Assembly: GCA_918244965.1 (NCBI GenBank)
Contig: CAKJYC010000013.1
Location: 1 to 42,279, forward strand
Direction of reading: 5' to 3'
DNA length: 42,279 nucleotides
Source of the DNA: Clostridiales bacterium
GTDB lineage: Bacteria > Bacillota > Clostridia > Christensenellales > CAG-138
The position numbers were made by a program, and so were the translations under genes. A model generated the notes under the pieces. That model made no database searches. It was not told where the DNA came from and saw only the letters and a list, made by a program, of their open reading frames with translations. Within the stretch, counting starts at the first letter, position 1. Each line of letters opens with the position of its first letter. Of the stretch, positions 25,180-33,987 are shown piece by piece.

Positions 25180-25914
25180 ATGAGTCAACTGTCTTTGATG
25201 TTTACGATCCTGAACCGCGCGCGGCTTCCGGAGTTTTTGTCCCTGTACCAACAGGAGGGACTGGAGCGCAGCCTCGTGACGCTGGCGCACGGTACGGCCA
25301 CCAACGCGATGCTGAACCTGTTCGGACTGGAGAATTCCGAAAAGGCCGTGGCCCTGACCGTCGTGACGGACGAGATCTGGAAATCGGTCAAAAAGGGGCT
25401 GGAGCGCAAACTGCGCATCGACATCCCCGGCACCGGCGTCGCATTTCTGGTGCCGCTGTCAAGCATCGGCGGAAAGCGCGAGCTTGCGTACTTTACGGAA
25501 ACCCTGAACTATACGCGCAGTGAGGAGGAAAGCGAATTGAAAGGCACGAAACAGGAATTGCTGATCGTCATCGGCAACCGCGGATACAGCGAACAGATCA
25601 TGGATGCGGCGCGGGACGCGGGCGCGACCGGCGGCACGGTAATCCATGCAAACGGCACCGGCATGAAGCGCGCCGAGAAGTTCTTCGGCATCTCGCTTTC
25701 GTCCGAGCGCGAGCTGGTCCTGATCGTGACCGCAACGCCGAACAAGAACGCGATCATGCAGAGCGTCATGCGCAAAGCCGGCCTTGAAACGGACGCGAAG
25801 GCGATCGTGTTCTCCCTTCCCGTGACCGATACCGCCGGGCTCCGCCTGCTCGCGCCCGACGAGCCCGACGAACAGCCGCCGCAGCCGCCCGCCGCGGAGC
25901 AGGAGGAGCAATAA
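25180..25914 (+). CDS. PII-like signalling protein, tandem domain
   Basis: A 244 aa protein starting at ATG 25180 after a GGAGGGG site. It has two ferredoxin-like PII units: about 1-115 (divergent) and 118-215, where ELLIVIGNRGYSEQIMDAARDAGATGGTVIHANGTG resembles the GlnB core strand-helix-loop. A Pro/Glu/Gln-rich tail (about 222-244) ends it. PII proteins bind ATP, ADP or 2-oxoglutarate and often control the membrane protein encoded beside them. The Tyr in the classical T-loop is not evident. It is 11 bases after the DUF1538 gene. Confidence 0.8.
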   Translation: MSQLSLMFTILNRARLPEFLSLYQQEGLERSLVTLAHGTATNAMLNLFGLENSEKAVALTVVTDEIWKSVKKGLERKLRIDIPGTGVAFLVPLSSIGGKRELAYFTETLNYTRSEEESELKGTKQELLIVIGNRGYSEQIMDAARDAGATGGTVIHANGTGMKRAEKFFGISLSSERELVLIVTATPNKNAIMQSVMRKAGLETDAKAIVFSLPVTDTAGLRLLAPDEPDEQPPQPPAAEQEEQ

Positions 25915-25928
25915 TTGCACAGGCAAAC

Positions 25929-25959
25929 GAGCCGTCCCGTAAGAAGGGGCGGCTCTTTT
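25929..25959. terminator. Intrinsic terminator between PII gene and phage cassette
   Basis: GAGCCGTCCC pairs with GGGGCGGCTC (one G:T pair), followed by TTTTC. The reverse side is GC-rich with GTTTG, a weaker stop for the convergent phage genes. Confidence 0.8.
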
Positions 25960-25969
25960 CGGTATTGGC

Positions 25970-26836
25970 TTACGCCGGGTATTTTTGCTTCAGCGCGTTG
26001 AAGCCGGACTTGCCGAGGCTTTTGATGATGTCGTAGCGCAGCGAGGCATAGGTGCCGTTGCCGAAATCGTACAGCTTGCGCCGCTCGGCGGACGACATGC
26101 GCGCGATCAGGTTGGCCGCCGTCTTGTAGTCGACCTTGTTCGTCTCCGGCTGTGCGTCCATGATCGTCTCAAGGAACGACTTCCCGGATTTCTGGTCGCT
26201 GCCGCCCGACGATTTCCCGCCGCTTCCGTGGGACTTGCCGGATTGATACGACTGGTACAGCGCCCGCGCGGCCTCCGCGGCCTTCTCACGCGCACGGTTG
26301 ATCTGTTCCGCATTGAACTGATCGACCTCCAGCTTCTTCTCCTGCTGAGCTTTCAGCGCGTCGTAAAGCTGCTGCGCAAGCATTGACGCATAATTGCCCT
26401 CCAGCGTGTCCACGTCGCGCATCTCGTTTTCAAACTGACGCTCCTTCACGTCGGTGACGTAGGTGCTCTGCCCCATGCCGCGCGACCATGCGTCGGCGTC
26501 GAGCTCCGCATTGATCCGTTCGGTCTGATCGCGGCGGTTTTGGATCGCCTGCTCGTATGCGGGCCGCAGCCAGTTTCGGATCGTCTCGGACAGTACCTCC
26601 TCCGACAGCGGCGTATATTCGACCAGTTCGGGCATATACTGCTTCAGCAGCTCCTCGAAGAGTTCTTCAAACGTCGGGGTCTTGCTTTGTCCGGTCTTTC
26701 CGGGCTTCGATCCGCCGGAGCCGCCCGTCGAAGGCTTTGTCCCGCCCGGATTCCCGGTCGAGGGCTGATTCGGCCCGCTTGCGGGATTGGTCACGCTGAT
26801 CGGCGGCGTCAGCGGTTTGATGGGTACTTTGATCAT
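25970..26836 (-). CDS. Phage cassette protein, unknown, possible internal virion protein
   Basis: A 288 aa protein. Residues 1-55 are Pro/Gly/Thr/Lys low complexity; 60-110 and 115-190 are helical, the second rich in Gln/Glu/Ala with a coiled-coil look; a second Gly/Ser/Lys linker lies at about 198-222; and the C-terminal 65 residues are helical and basic. It has a good AAGGAG site. It is the last gene of the cassette and follows a 65 aa gene. By place it may be an internal or ejection protein or tail stub. No enzymatic motif is visible. Confidence 0.6.
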   Translation of the reverse strand: MIKVPIKPLTPPISVTNPASGPNQPSTGNPGGTKPSTGGSGGSKPGKTGQSKTPTFEELFEELLKQYMPELVEYTPLSEEVLSETIRNWLRPAYEQAIQNRRDQTERINAELDADAWSRGMGQSTYVTDVKERQFENEMRDVDTLEGNYASMLAQQLYDALKAQQEKKLEVDQFNAEQINRAREKAAEAARALYQSYQSGKSHGSGGKSSGGSDQKSGKSFLETIMDAQPETNKVDYKTAANLIARMSSAERRKLYDFGNGTYASLRYDIIKSLGKSGFNALKQKYPA

Positions 26837-26839
26837 AGA

Positions 26840-27037
26840 TTATTCTCCTTCCGTATGTTCGGCAAACGCCGATTCGAGTTCCAGGAGCTTCTGAAACAGA
26901 AGCTCTAAGTTTTGGTTCAGGTTGTTTTCGTTCTGTGCAACGCTGCTGTCGTACGCGTCCCGGTCGTCGTCCGCGGACGGCATCCGCTGCAGATAGATCG
27001 GAAACATCGCCTGCATGCCGGTCGGTGTGTAAGCCAT
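26840..27037 (-). CDS. Small phage cassette protein (65 aa)
   Basis: An AAAGGAGG site precedes the ATG at 27037. The protein is acidic and Asn/Gln/Leu-rich, with a predicted helix NENNLNQNLELLFQKLLELE that could form a coiled coil. No family is recognised. It lies three bases before the last cassette gene. Confidence 0.6.
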   Translation of the reverse strand: MAYTPTGMQAMFPIYLQRMPSADDDRDAYDSSVAQNENNLNQNLELLFQKLLELESAFAEHTEGE

Positions 27038-27048
27038 ATGCGCCTCCT

Positions 27049-28476
27049 TTACGGCCGCTTCTGCTGATCGAACAGCAGCGTCAGCGGCGCATTGAGCGTA
27101 AACGGCGTGCCGTTTACCGAGGAGAACCGCAGCCGGAACACGCGCCCGACGCCCCGGAGCGGGATCTCCGTCACGCCGAGCGGCACGCTGGACAGGCGAA
27201 CCTGCGTTTCATACGTGCCGCCGTCGGATTCGACCCGCACGCCGAGCCTGCCGGAGCCGGACGCCGTCAGTCTCAATAGCGTCTTGTTCGTGTCCTTCCG
27301 GCCGAGGTCCGTGACGGGCGTGGTCCAGCGCACGTGGATCGGCGCGCCGTCGTAGGAATTGTTGTCGTCGAATGCGACGAGCTTGCCTGCGCCGGTCAGC
27401 GCATAGAGCGTGCCGTGCACCGTGCAGAAATCGACGACCGTGAAGCCGGTCCTTGTCATGTACCGGTCGCGCAGCACGTCGTATTCGATCACGATGTCGT
27501 TGTACGGCGCGTCGTGCCGCGAACGGATCGCAAAGTACAGCGTATCGCCGCAGACGGCGGACCGCACGCCGTACAGATCCGCGCGCTTCAGGAGCGGTTC
27601 GAGCGCACGGTGCGACGCGCCTTTGCGCACGGTCTGTCCGTCATAGAAGGACAGGCCGTCGTCGGTCAGAAAGTACAGCCGGTCCGCATAGCGCACGCAG
27701 GCGGTGTGCAGCGGCTGGCGGAATGCGGCGTCGACGGCGATGATGCGGTAGTTGGACGGACGGTCGCCGAGCAGGCGATAGAGCGAATCACGCTTGAAGA
27801 TCAGAAGCTGATTCGACAGCGCGAACAGGCCGGTGATCGGATCGTCGTCCACGCCGACGTCCGCAAAGCCGCCGGAGACGTTTTCGCTCGCGGGATCACT
27901 GCGCCAGTCGTCGATGGTGCGGCCGCCGCCGGGCGCCTTGCTCCAGTAGAGCCGGCCGGGCGCCGTGGGATCGCCCGCGGCAAACAGCCGTCCGAAGTAC
28001 AGCTCGGCGTAACGCATGGTCCTGTACGACTGCTTCTCCTCGGTGCCGAATTCCTCGACATAGCCGGTCGCCGCGTCGAAGGTCTCCATCGGCTCGGAGC
28101 CGCATACGAGCAGCAGCCGGTCGTCGGTGCCGATGCGCACCTTGAGAAAGTCCATGTGCTCGCCGGTCACGTCCCGCTCAAACTGATACAGCGGCCGCCA
28201 GAGATTCGCATTCGCGTCATAGCGGTACAGCATGTCCTTCGCCGCGGCAAGGTATTCGTTGCCGTGCTCGGTCGCGTATACGGTCATGCGTTCAAGATGC
28301 TCGTCCAGCGGCACCAGTGCCGGGACCGCGCGTGAAAAGCCGCACGCGGAGCAGAGCCCGCCGGAGCGCGTGTCCGCGTTCTCGGCGTCCGGACTCATAT
28401 CGAGCTTCAGAAGACCCTCGGACAAGTCCGTTCGCATGCCGGAGAACAGCGGGATCGTCATGGTCTGATAAGCCAT
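27049..28476 (-). CDS. Phage head-completion/tail-stub protein, beta-propeller like (P22 gp10-type)
   Basis: A 475 aa protein. It starts SGMRTDLSEGLLKLDMSPDAENADTRSGGL, a start typical of phage proteins that list virion ends, and is rich in repeated beta segments (YAELYFGRLFAAGD, ALSNQLLIFKRDSLYRL, VRYADRLYFLTDDGLSFYDG), a propeller-like pattern seen in podoviral stabilisation or tail-hub proteins. No catalytic residues are apparent. The order after the adaptor gene fits. A GAGGAGG site lies upstream. Confidence 0.62.
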   Translation of the reverse strand: MAYQTMTIPLFSGMRTDLSEGLLKLDMSPDAENADTRSGGLCSACGFSRAVPALVPLDEHLERMTVYATEHGNEYLAAAKDMLYRYDANANLWRPLYQFERDVTGEHMDFLKVRIGTDDRLLLVCGSEPMETFDAATGYVEEFGTEEKQSYRTMRYAELYFGRLFAAGDPTAPGRLYWSKAPGGGRTIDDWRSDPASENVSGGFADVGVDDDPITGLFALSNQLLIFKRDSLYRLLGDRPSNYRIIAVDAAFRQPLHTACVRYADRLYFLTDDGLSFYDGQTVRKGASHRALEPLLKRADLYGVRSAVCGDTLYFAIRSRHDAPYNDIVIEYDVLRDRYMTRTGFTVVDFCTVHGTLYALTGAGKLVAFDDNNSYDGAPIHVRWTTPVTDLGRKDTNKTLLRLTASGSGRLGVRVESDGGTYETQVRLSSVPLGVTEIPLRGVGRVFRLRFSSVNGTPFTLNAPLTLLFDQQKRP

Positions 28477-28488
28477 AGCCGCCTCCTC

Positions 28489-29043
28489 TCACCAGCAGTT
28501 CGTGATGCGGTAGTCGGTCGGCTCGTCAAAGTCGAGCCGGAACCGGCGCTTGCGCGTTTCGTACAGCGAGAGCACCGCAGAGGCGTGCTGTATGCCCTGC
28601 GCGTCGTTTGTCATGCAGAACCGTGCGACCATGTACAGCACGATCAGCGGATGACACGCGGCGGGCAGCGCCGGTTCGTCGTCGTCCTCGGCGAGCGGCT
28701 CCGGCAGATACCGGTACACGACCGTCATCAGGCCGTCCTTGACGCCCGGCACACGCACCGTCGCCGTATCGCATGAGAAGCAGAACGGCACGCGCATGCC
28801 GCTGCGCTCCACGCCGAGCACCTTTGCAACGGGATGCGGCAGCGCGGAAAGATCCAGCGTCTCGTTCACAAGCGGCAGCGTGTCGCGCCGCCACGGACGG
28901 AAGGTCTCAAAGAGATCGTCGACAGCCTCGTTTGCGAACCGCAGCAGCTTCTCGCACCACAGCGGGGACGTTGCGGTATCGACCGCATGATCCAGCTCGC
29001 CGAGCGCGTTTTGAATCAATTCGGCAGCCGTCACGGCGATCAC
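28489..29043 (-). CDS. Phage adaptor (head-tail connector) protein
   Basis: A 184 aa, mainly helical protein. The start codon is a GTG at 29043 that overlaps the stop of the 86 aa gene, with GAAGGA upstream. The layout LIQNALGELDHAVD... LLRFANEAVDDLFETFRPW... RYLPEPL... ACHPLIVLYMVARFCMTNDAQ is like connector proteins that bind under the portal in P22 and related phages. Identity is by pattern and position. Confidence 0.65.
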   Translation of the reverse strand: MIAVTAAELIQNALGELDHAVDTATSPLWCEKLLRFANEAVDDLFETFRPWRRDTLPLVNETLDLSALPHPVAKVLGVERSGMRVPFCFSCDTATVRVPGVKDGLMTVVYRYLPEPLAEDDDEPALPAACHPLIVLYMVARFCMTNDAQGIQHASAVLSLYETRKRRFRLDFDEPTDYRITNCW

Positions 29044-29300
29044 CCGATCCTTCTGCCGCCCTGCGAGGCGAACGCCTCGACTGCGCGCGCGCCGCGTATC
29101 AGCTCGCTGCGGCTTTCACGGACCACGTCAGCGATCCGCTTCGGCACCTCCACAAGCGTGTCGGTCGGAATGCGGAAGTTCACGCCGTTCAGACAGCCCT
29201 CCAGGAATGCGCCCGTACCGTCGGACGGCAAATAGATGCTGACGGTTTCTTCGGGCGTTGCTTCGATCTCGGTCGAAGCGGTGATTTCGGTTTTCTTCAT
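29040..29300 (-). CDS. Small phage cassette protein (86 aa), unknown
   Basis: It sits between the capsid and adaptor genes. The N-terminus is Thr/Glu-rich, then a beta segment EETVSIYLPSDGTGAFLEGCLNGVNFRIPTD, then a helix IADVVRESRSELIRGARAVE. It might be a head decoration or completion protein, but this rests on location only. An AAAGGAG site precedes the ATG. Confidence 0.6.
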   Translation of the reverse strand: MKKTEITASTEIEATPEETVSIYLPSDGTGAFLEGCLNGVNFRIPTDTLVEVPKRIADVVRESRSELIRGARAVEAFASQGGRRIG

Positions 29301-29318
29301 GTCTTTCTCCTTTCTGCA

Positions 29319-29344
29319 GGGGGAGGAAGTCTCCCTCCTCCCCC
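29319..29344 (-). other. Hairpin between capsid gene and next gene
   Basis: On the minus strand GGGGGAGGA pairs with TCCTCCCCC over an 8-base loop, without a T run. It lies in the 54-base gap after the major capsid gene, where phages often have leaky terminators or RNA-processing sites that keep capsid mRNA abundant. Confidence 0.5.
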
Positions 29345-29354
29345 GTCCGGTTCG

Positions 29355-30563
29355 TTATGCCGTGACGCCGTGCTCGATGCGCACGATCCACAGCGGGTTC
29401 AGAATCTTCGCGGCGTAGGCGGCGACCTTTGCGCCGACGGTCGCACGCTGGTTCAGCGGATCGCCGCTGCCCTCGCTGCCGTGCGGCTTGATGATCGTTT
29501 CCATCGTGCCGGAGCCGTCGACGTCGATGACGCCGTACGCGTCCGCGCCGAATACCAGCGTCGCATGGACGTCCGCGCAGCGGTTTCCGGAGATCGGCGC
29601 GCCGCCGTCATCCGTATAGATCGGCATGTTTGCCCCGTAGACCAGCGATTCCTCGATCGTCAGCGTGTTCGTTGCGCGATCGTAGGATTCGATCGTGAAG
29701 CTGTCGCCGTTGTAGTAGACTACATTGCCCGGCGTGGACAGGAAGCGGATCTGCTCCTCGGTCGGCGTCGTCCTGAACTGAATGTCATGCGTCGCCGTAG
29801 ATACGCCGTTCTTCGTCATCAGATAGATCGTCTGCCGGTAGACCTTCGCCTCGGTGGATTCGACAAATACAACGCCGAACAGACGGCCGATCTCGCCGGA
29901 ATAGATCTGCTCCGCATTGCTGTACTTCGATACGTCCTGCCAGAGCGGATCGCTCTGTAGATCGTAGGTTGCGTCCGGCGAACAGATGCAGACGAAGTGC
30001 GGACGGCGAACGGAGCCGTCGGTCGAGGTCGTGAACATGCGCGCCTTGTTCTTCTTCAGCGTGCGCACCGCCTTGCGGATCTCCGCGACGGTCAGCACGT
30101 CGGTCACTCTGACGGCCTTACGGTTCGTCCTGCCGTTTGCGTACTGCACGTTGGTCGTGGCGCACATGGCGTCGCGCGTGACCCACTCGATAACGGTGCC
30201 GAGCTGTTCGCCGAGGAGTTCTGCGGAATCCGCAAGCACCTCGTCGTACGCGGTCAGATCGAGAAGGTCGCTGACCTCGACATACGCGCCGTACTGGGCA
30301 AGCTCCGCCTCGACCTTGGACTGCGACAGGGACTGGCCGTTCGGCGTCACGCCTTCCACGAGCGTCAGCGCGTCGGCGTCGGGCGTAAAGAGGTCATACT
30401 TGCGGAATTCGACGCGCTTGCCGCCGTGACGCGGAATGCTGCGCTTCTGGCCGAAGCTCGCGTGGACGAGACGCGTCTTTGCGGTCTCGATCAGCTTCTT
30501 GTCATAGAACTGCTTGTTGAAATAGGCGCTGTTAGCCGTATTGATTGTGGTATTGATTGCCAT
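29355..30563 (-). CDS. Major capsid protein, N4-gp56 family
   Basis: A 402 aa protein. The N-terminal part (LVHASFGQKRSIPRHGGKRVEFRKYDLF, TLVEGVTPNG) and the pattern AELAQYGAYVEVSDLLDLTAYDEVL match the N4-gp56-type HK97-fold capsid family. A typical mid part with HFVCICSPDATYDLQSDPLWQDV and a C-terminal domain with GADAYGVIDVDG are present. It forms the shell of a podo- or related virion. An AAAGGAGG ribosome site supports the start. Confidence 0.9.
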   Translation of the reverse strand: MAINTTINTANSAYFNKQFYDKKLIETAKTRLVHASFGQKRSIPRHGGKRVEFRKYDLFTPDADALTLVEGVTPNGQSLSQSKVEAELAQYGAYVEVSDLLDLTAYDEVLADSAELLGEQLGTVIEWVTRDAMCATTNVQYANGRTNRKAVRVTDVLTVAEIRKAVRTLKKNKARMFTTSTDGSVRRPHFVCICSPDATYDLQSDPLWQDVSKYSNAEQIYSGEIGRLFGVVFVESTEAKVYRQTIYLMTKNGVSTATHDIQFRTTPTEEQIRFLSTPGNVVYYNGDSFTIESYDRATNTLTIEESLVYGANMPIYTDDGGAPISGNRCADVHATLVFGADAYGVIDVDGSGTMETIIKPHGSEGSGDPLNQRATVGAKVAAYAAKILNPLWIVRIEHGVTA

Positions 30564-30575
30564 AGGTTCCTCCTT

Positions 30576-30992
30576 TTAGATATGGACTCGTTTGCCGCTG
30601 TGTGCGGAGTTTCTGTACTGCTGTTCAAGCGCGTTGAACGCTTCCTTCGACATCTGCATGTAGTCCGGCGCAGGCGCAACGGCCCGGTCGGTACGCTGGG
30701 ATTTGGGCAGCGCGCCGCGTGTTCTCACCTGCTCGCTCATGCGGGTCTTTACGGTGTTTTCCGCGTCCTCCGCGCGCTTCTCCGCAACGTAGATACGCAG
30801 GGCGGCCTTCGGCTCAAACTCGAAGAGCAGCGCCGCAAACGCGGGATCCTGCGCCGCCTCCGAAAGGTCGAAGCCTTCGGGCAGCTCGCCGTTTTCTTCC
30901 ATTTCCGTCAGCACGTTCGCCGCTTCGATAAACGGGTTTTCCGTTTCGACCGGTTCGGCTTCGACGGGTTCCGGTTTCTTTTTGAAGATCAT
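30576..30992 (-). CDS. Scaffold-like phage protein
   Basis: A 138 aa hydrophilic, helical, acidic protein lying between portal and capsid genes, the usual place of a scaffold. The N-terminus is Lys/Pro/Glu-rich, the centre (LSEAAQDPAFAALLFEFEPKAALRIYVAEKRAEDAENTVK) is helical and the C-terminus is basic (RNSAHSGKRVHI), as scaffold tails that bind capsid often are. The start overlaps the portal stop (ATGA). The role is inferred from position and composition. Confidence 0.6.
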   Translation of the reverse strand: MIFKKKPEPVEAEPVETENPFIEAANVLTEMEENGELPEGFDLSEAAQDPAFAALLFEFEPKAALRIYVAEKRAEDAENTVKTRMSEQVRTRGALPKSQRTDRAVAPAPDYMQMSKEAFNALEQQYRNSAHSGKRVHI

Positions 30993-32605
30993 AGATTCCC
31001 TCCGAATTTCTTCTTTTTCATTCGTTCGGGAAACAGCGGTTCTTCGTTTTCCGCCGCCTCCCGCATGCTTTTCTGCACCTGTTCCTTGCCCTCAAAGACC
31101 ATCAGCGAGATCGCCTGTTCCTTCGTGATCGCGCCCATGGAAAGCAGATTCATCGCAAGCTCGTTCTGTGCCGCCGCTGCGAACCGGCTGCGGCGCACCG
31201 CCTTGATCGAGATCAGAAACTCGATCGGAAGCACCGCCCCGCCGGGCGCGCTCTTTTCGAGCGCCGCGCTGTCGAACAGCACCTCCTTCGGCTCGCCGTC
31301 GATCGTGATCGTGACCGGACGCAGATAGCAGTTGAACTCGCGCTCCGTCTCGATCTCAAGCCGCACCGCCTCGCGGAAAGCCTCGTGGAGCTGGTCGGTC
31401 GCCATGCGGGCGCGCTTGGTGCTCATCTCCTGCAGCGCCTCGATCGCGCGCGCCGCGGTCACGCCGGCCGATACCGTCCCGCGCGAAGAGTCGTTTGCGC
31501 CGCTCTCCTCCTTGATGTCGCCGCGGATGCTGCGAATGTACGCGAGCAGGTAATCCGGCAGCGGCGCGGTCGTCATCCATGTCACGCCGTTCAGGTTCTC
31601 ACCGGTGTGCACGTCCTTGGACCAGTCGCGAAGGTCGTCCGGATCGAAGCCGGACGCGTCGGTGATCAGCAGCTTGTTGTGCGACGCCATGAAGGCGTTC
31701 TTCAGCACGAGCTGATCGAGCTTGTCCGCGTACAGCTGCTGCGTGGCAAACAGATCGACGATGCCGAAGCCGAGGGCGCTCCCCTTACGCGGGTACAGCG
31801 TTGTCAGTACAAACGGATACCGACCGTGTGCAAAATAGCCCTCCGGCTTGACGTCGCGGCTGTCCTCCAGCACGACGCCGTTTGAAATGAGCGCCATGTG
31901 TACGCGATACGCGTCCTCGTCCGCGTCGTATTCGCGCCGCCAGTATTCGAGCAGCAGCACCGCGTTTTTCGGATCCGGCGACAGGATCTCGTCGGTGATC
32001 AGCTCCGCGGTATCGACGGGACGGGATTCGACCAGCGGATACAGGTCCGGATAATGCGTGCGCACCCATTCCTTCGGACGCAGCGCCAGCTTGAACACGG
32101 CGCGGCCGTCGTTGAGATCGGTCACAAGCGGATCGATCAGGATGCTGCGGATGTCGGCGTGGCGGATGTACGCGCCGCCGAGGCCGCCGTTCAGTGCGCT
32201 GTCGTAGCCGACCTCCTGGATGCAGTAGCCGCCGACCAGCAGATCGTGGATCATCCTTCGGTACTCGACCGGGAACGCGCTTGCATCGTGGTTTCTGCGA
32301 ATGACCGCGTCGATGACGCGCGCCGCGTAGTCGTCGACCGCGCTTTCCGGTGCGATGACCGCTTCCGGCATCTGATCCGCAATGTCGGCCGCCACGTTCT
32401 CGATCGTGGACTGCAGGATCGGCGTGACCGGGCGCGGCTCATTGGGATCGGTCACGGGAACGTCGTACCAATGCTCTCCGCGATACATCCGCTCGTTGTG
32501 CTCCTGCCGCCGCCACTCGTTCACATACGCTCTGCGGAACTCGGCAAAGAGCGTCATGGCTTCTTCGGCTAACCGCCGTTTGGTTTCGGATTGTCTTGGT
32601 TTCAT
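30989..32605 (-). CDS. Phage portal protein (P22-like)
   Basis: A 538 aa protein. The ATG at 32605 has AAAGGAA upstream; the longer frame upstream is not coding. Portal-type marks are an N-terminal helix with WRRQEHNERMYRGEHW, PVTPILQSTIENVAADIADQMPEA, the wing region with HADIRSILIDPLVTDLNDGRAVF, and a long C-terminal helical part (IKEESGANDSSRGTVSAGVTAARAIEALQEMSTKRARM) that fits the crown or stem. It forms the DNA entry vertex and binds the terminase. Confidence 0.85.
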   Translation of the reverse strand: MKPRQSETKRRLAEEAMTLFAEFRRAYVNEWRRQEHNERMYRGEHWYDVPVTDPNEPRPVTPILQSTIENVAADIADQMPEAVIAPESAVDDYAARVIDAVIRRNHDASAFPVEYRRMIHDLLVGGYCIQEVGYDSALNGGLGGAYIRHADIRSILIDPLVTDLNDGRAVFKLALRPKEWVRTHYPDLYPLVESRPVDTAELITDEILSPDPKNAVLLLEYWRREYDADEDAYRVHMALISNGVVLEDSRDVKPEGYFAHGRYPFVLTTLYPRKGSALGFGIVDLFATQQLYADKLDQLVLKNAFMASHNKLLITDASGFDPDDLRDWSKDVHTGENLNGVTWMTTAPLPDYLLAYIRSIRGDIKEESGANDSSRGTVSAGVTAARAIEALQEMSTKRARMATDQLHEAFREAVRLEIETEREFNCYLRPVTITIDGEPKEVLFDSAALEKSAPGGAVLPIEFLISIKAVRRSRFAAAAQNELAMNLLSMGAITKEQAISLMVFEGKEQVQKSMREAAENEEPLFPERMKKKKFGGNL

Positions 32606-32655
32606 CGTAATTCCTTTCTTTGTTTCTTCATGTGCCGCAGGCGACGGAAGGGTTG

Positions 32656-33987
32656 TTACAGTCCGCGGAATCCCGCATACGGCGGCGGCGCGCTCGAAAG
32701 CGGATCGTACCGGTACACGCGCTTTTGCGGCTGCTTCTGCGCGGGGCGCGGGCGGCTCATCAGCCCGTAACGCAGCGCCTCCGGCGCGTGGTCCTCGCAG
32801 TTGTCCGCGACGTCCTCGCAGTCGTGGCTGTCGAACGTCAGCATCGGCAGCGTGCGGATGAGATTGCAGCATGTCTCAAAGATCGAAAGCTCCGGAAGGC
32901 CGTCCGCAGCGGGGGCAAGCGCCTCGCGAATGCGCTGCCAGCCCGCAACACGGGTGTTGTCCGCCGGGAGCAGCGGCACGCCGTTTTTTGCGAACACCTC
33001 CGCAATGCTCTCCCCCTCTGCGCCCTTGAGCCCGCGCTGCTGCCACGCGTCGGGCGATGCGACGGTGTAGGCAATGCGCTCGCCCTCGGACAGCGCTCCG
33101 ACCCGTCTTGCGATCTCGCTCGACAGCGTCCGGCGAAGGTACATCTCGCGGTAGACGACGACCCGCCCCTCCGGCGCGACGGCAAACCACAGCACACAGC
33201 ACGGATCGTTGTAGCCCCAATCCATTGCGCGAAAGCGCTTCCACTCCATCGGGAGCCTCGTCGGGCTCACGACGTGCAGGCTGCGGTCGAACTCCCGGAA
33301 GAACTGACCCTCCAGTACGTCCCAGTTGCCGTCCAGATACGCCTTCTTGAGGTGCTCCGGCAGGTTTTCGAGCGCCGTCAGATACTGCGGATTATTCTTA
33401 AGCAGCACCGGATTGTCGGTGACACGCGCCGGGATGAATACATAATCCGCCGCACGCTCCGCCTGACGGTAATCGCGGTCGATGAACAGTCGCTTGACCC
33501 ACGCGTGCCCCACGCCGCCGGGGTTACAGGTGTAATACATGCGCGGCGTGAAGTCGGTCCGAACCGAGCGGTTGCAGGTCGTCAGAAACCGCATCTGCGT
33601 CTCGGTAAAGTGCGTCGCCTCCTCAAGCCCGATCACGTCGTACTCCTGCCCCTGGTACTGGAACACGTCCGCCTCGCGGTCGCAGTAGCCCAGCTTGATG
33701 CGGCTGCCGTTCGGGAAGAGGAACGCGCGCTGCGTCGCGTGGTACTGCACCGCGCCGGCGAGCTCCTGCTGCAGCGGCAGGACGTGGTTCTCGTTGAGCT
33801 CCGGGAGCGTCCGCCGAAGGAGCAGCAGTTTTAGGTTCGGATAACGAAAGGCAAGGAGCACAAACTTGCGGCGCATGGCCCACGATTTGCCGCCGCCGCG
33901 CGCGCCGCCGTAGGCGATGTGCCGCGCATGTGCAAGGAAGAACTGCTCCTGTTTCGGGTTCGGCGTGCCGGAAAGGCGCAGGATCAT
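32656..33987 (-). CDS. terL: Terminase large subunit
   Basis: A 443 aa DNA-packaging motor. The N-terminal ATPase has Walker A GGARGGGKS (residues 27-35) and Walker B YDVIGLEEA (116-124). The C-terminal RNase H-like nuclease has AMDWGYNDPC, the middle Asp in VASPDAW and an acidic patch CEDHAPEALRYGLM. All key residues are intact. A GGGGAGGT site lies inside the small-subunit gene, and the two overlap by four bases. Confidence 0.93.
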   Translation of the reverse strand: MILRLSGTPNPKQEQFFLAHARHIAYGGARGGGKSWAMRRKFVLLAFRYPNLKLLLLRRTLPELNENHVLPLQQELAGAVQYHATQRAFLFPNGSRIKLGYCDREADVFQYQGQEYDVIGLEEATHFTETQMRFLTTCNRSVRTDFTPRMYYTCNPGGVGHAWVKRLFIDRDYRQAERAADYVFIPARVTDNPVLLKNNPQYLTALENLPEHLKKAYLDGNWDVLEGQFFREFDRSLHVVSPTRLPMEWKRFRAMDWGYNDPCCVLWFAVAPEGRVVVYREMYLRRTLSSEIARRVGALSEGERIAYTVASPDAWQQRGLKGAEGESIAEVFAKNGVPLLPADNTRVAGWQRIREALAPAADGLPELSIFETCCNLIRTLPMLTFDSHDCEDVADNCEDHAPEALRYGLMSRPRPAQKQPQKRVYRYDPLSSAPPPYAGFRGL

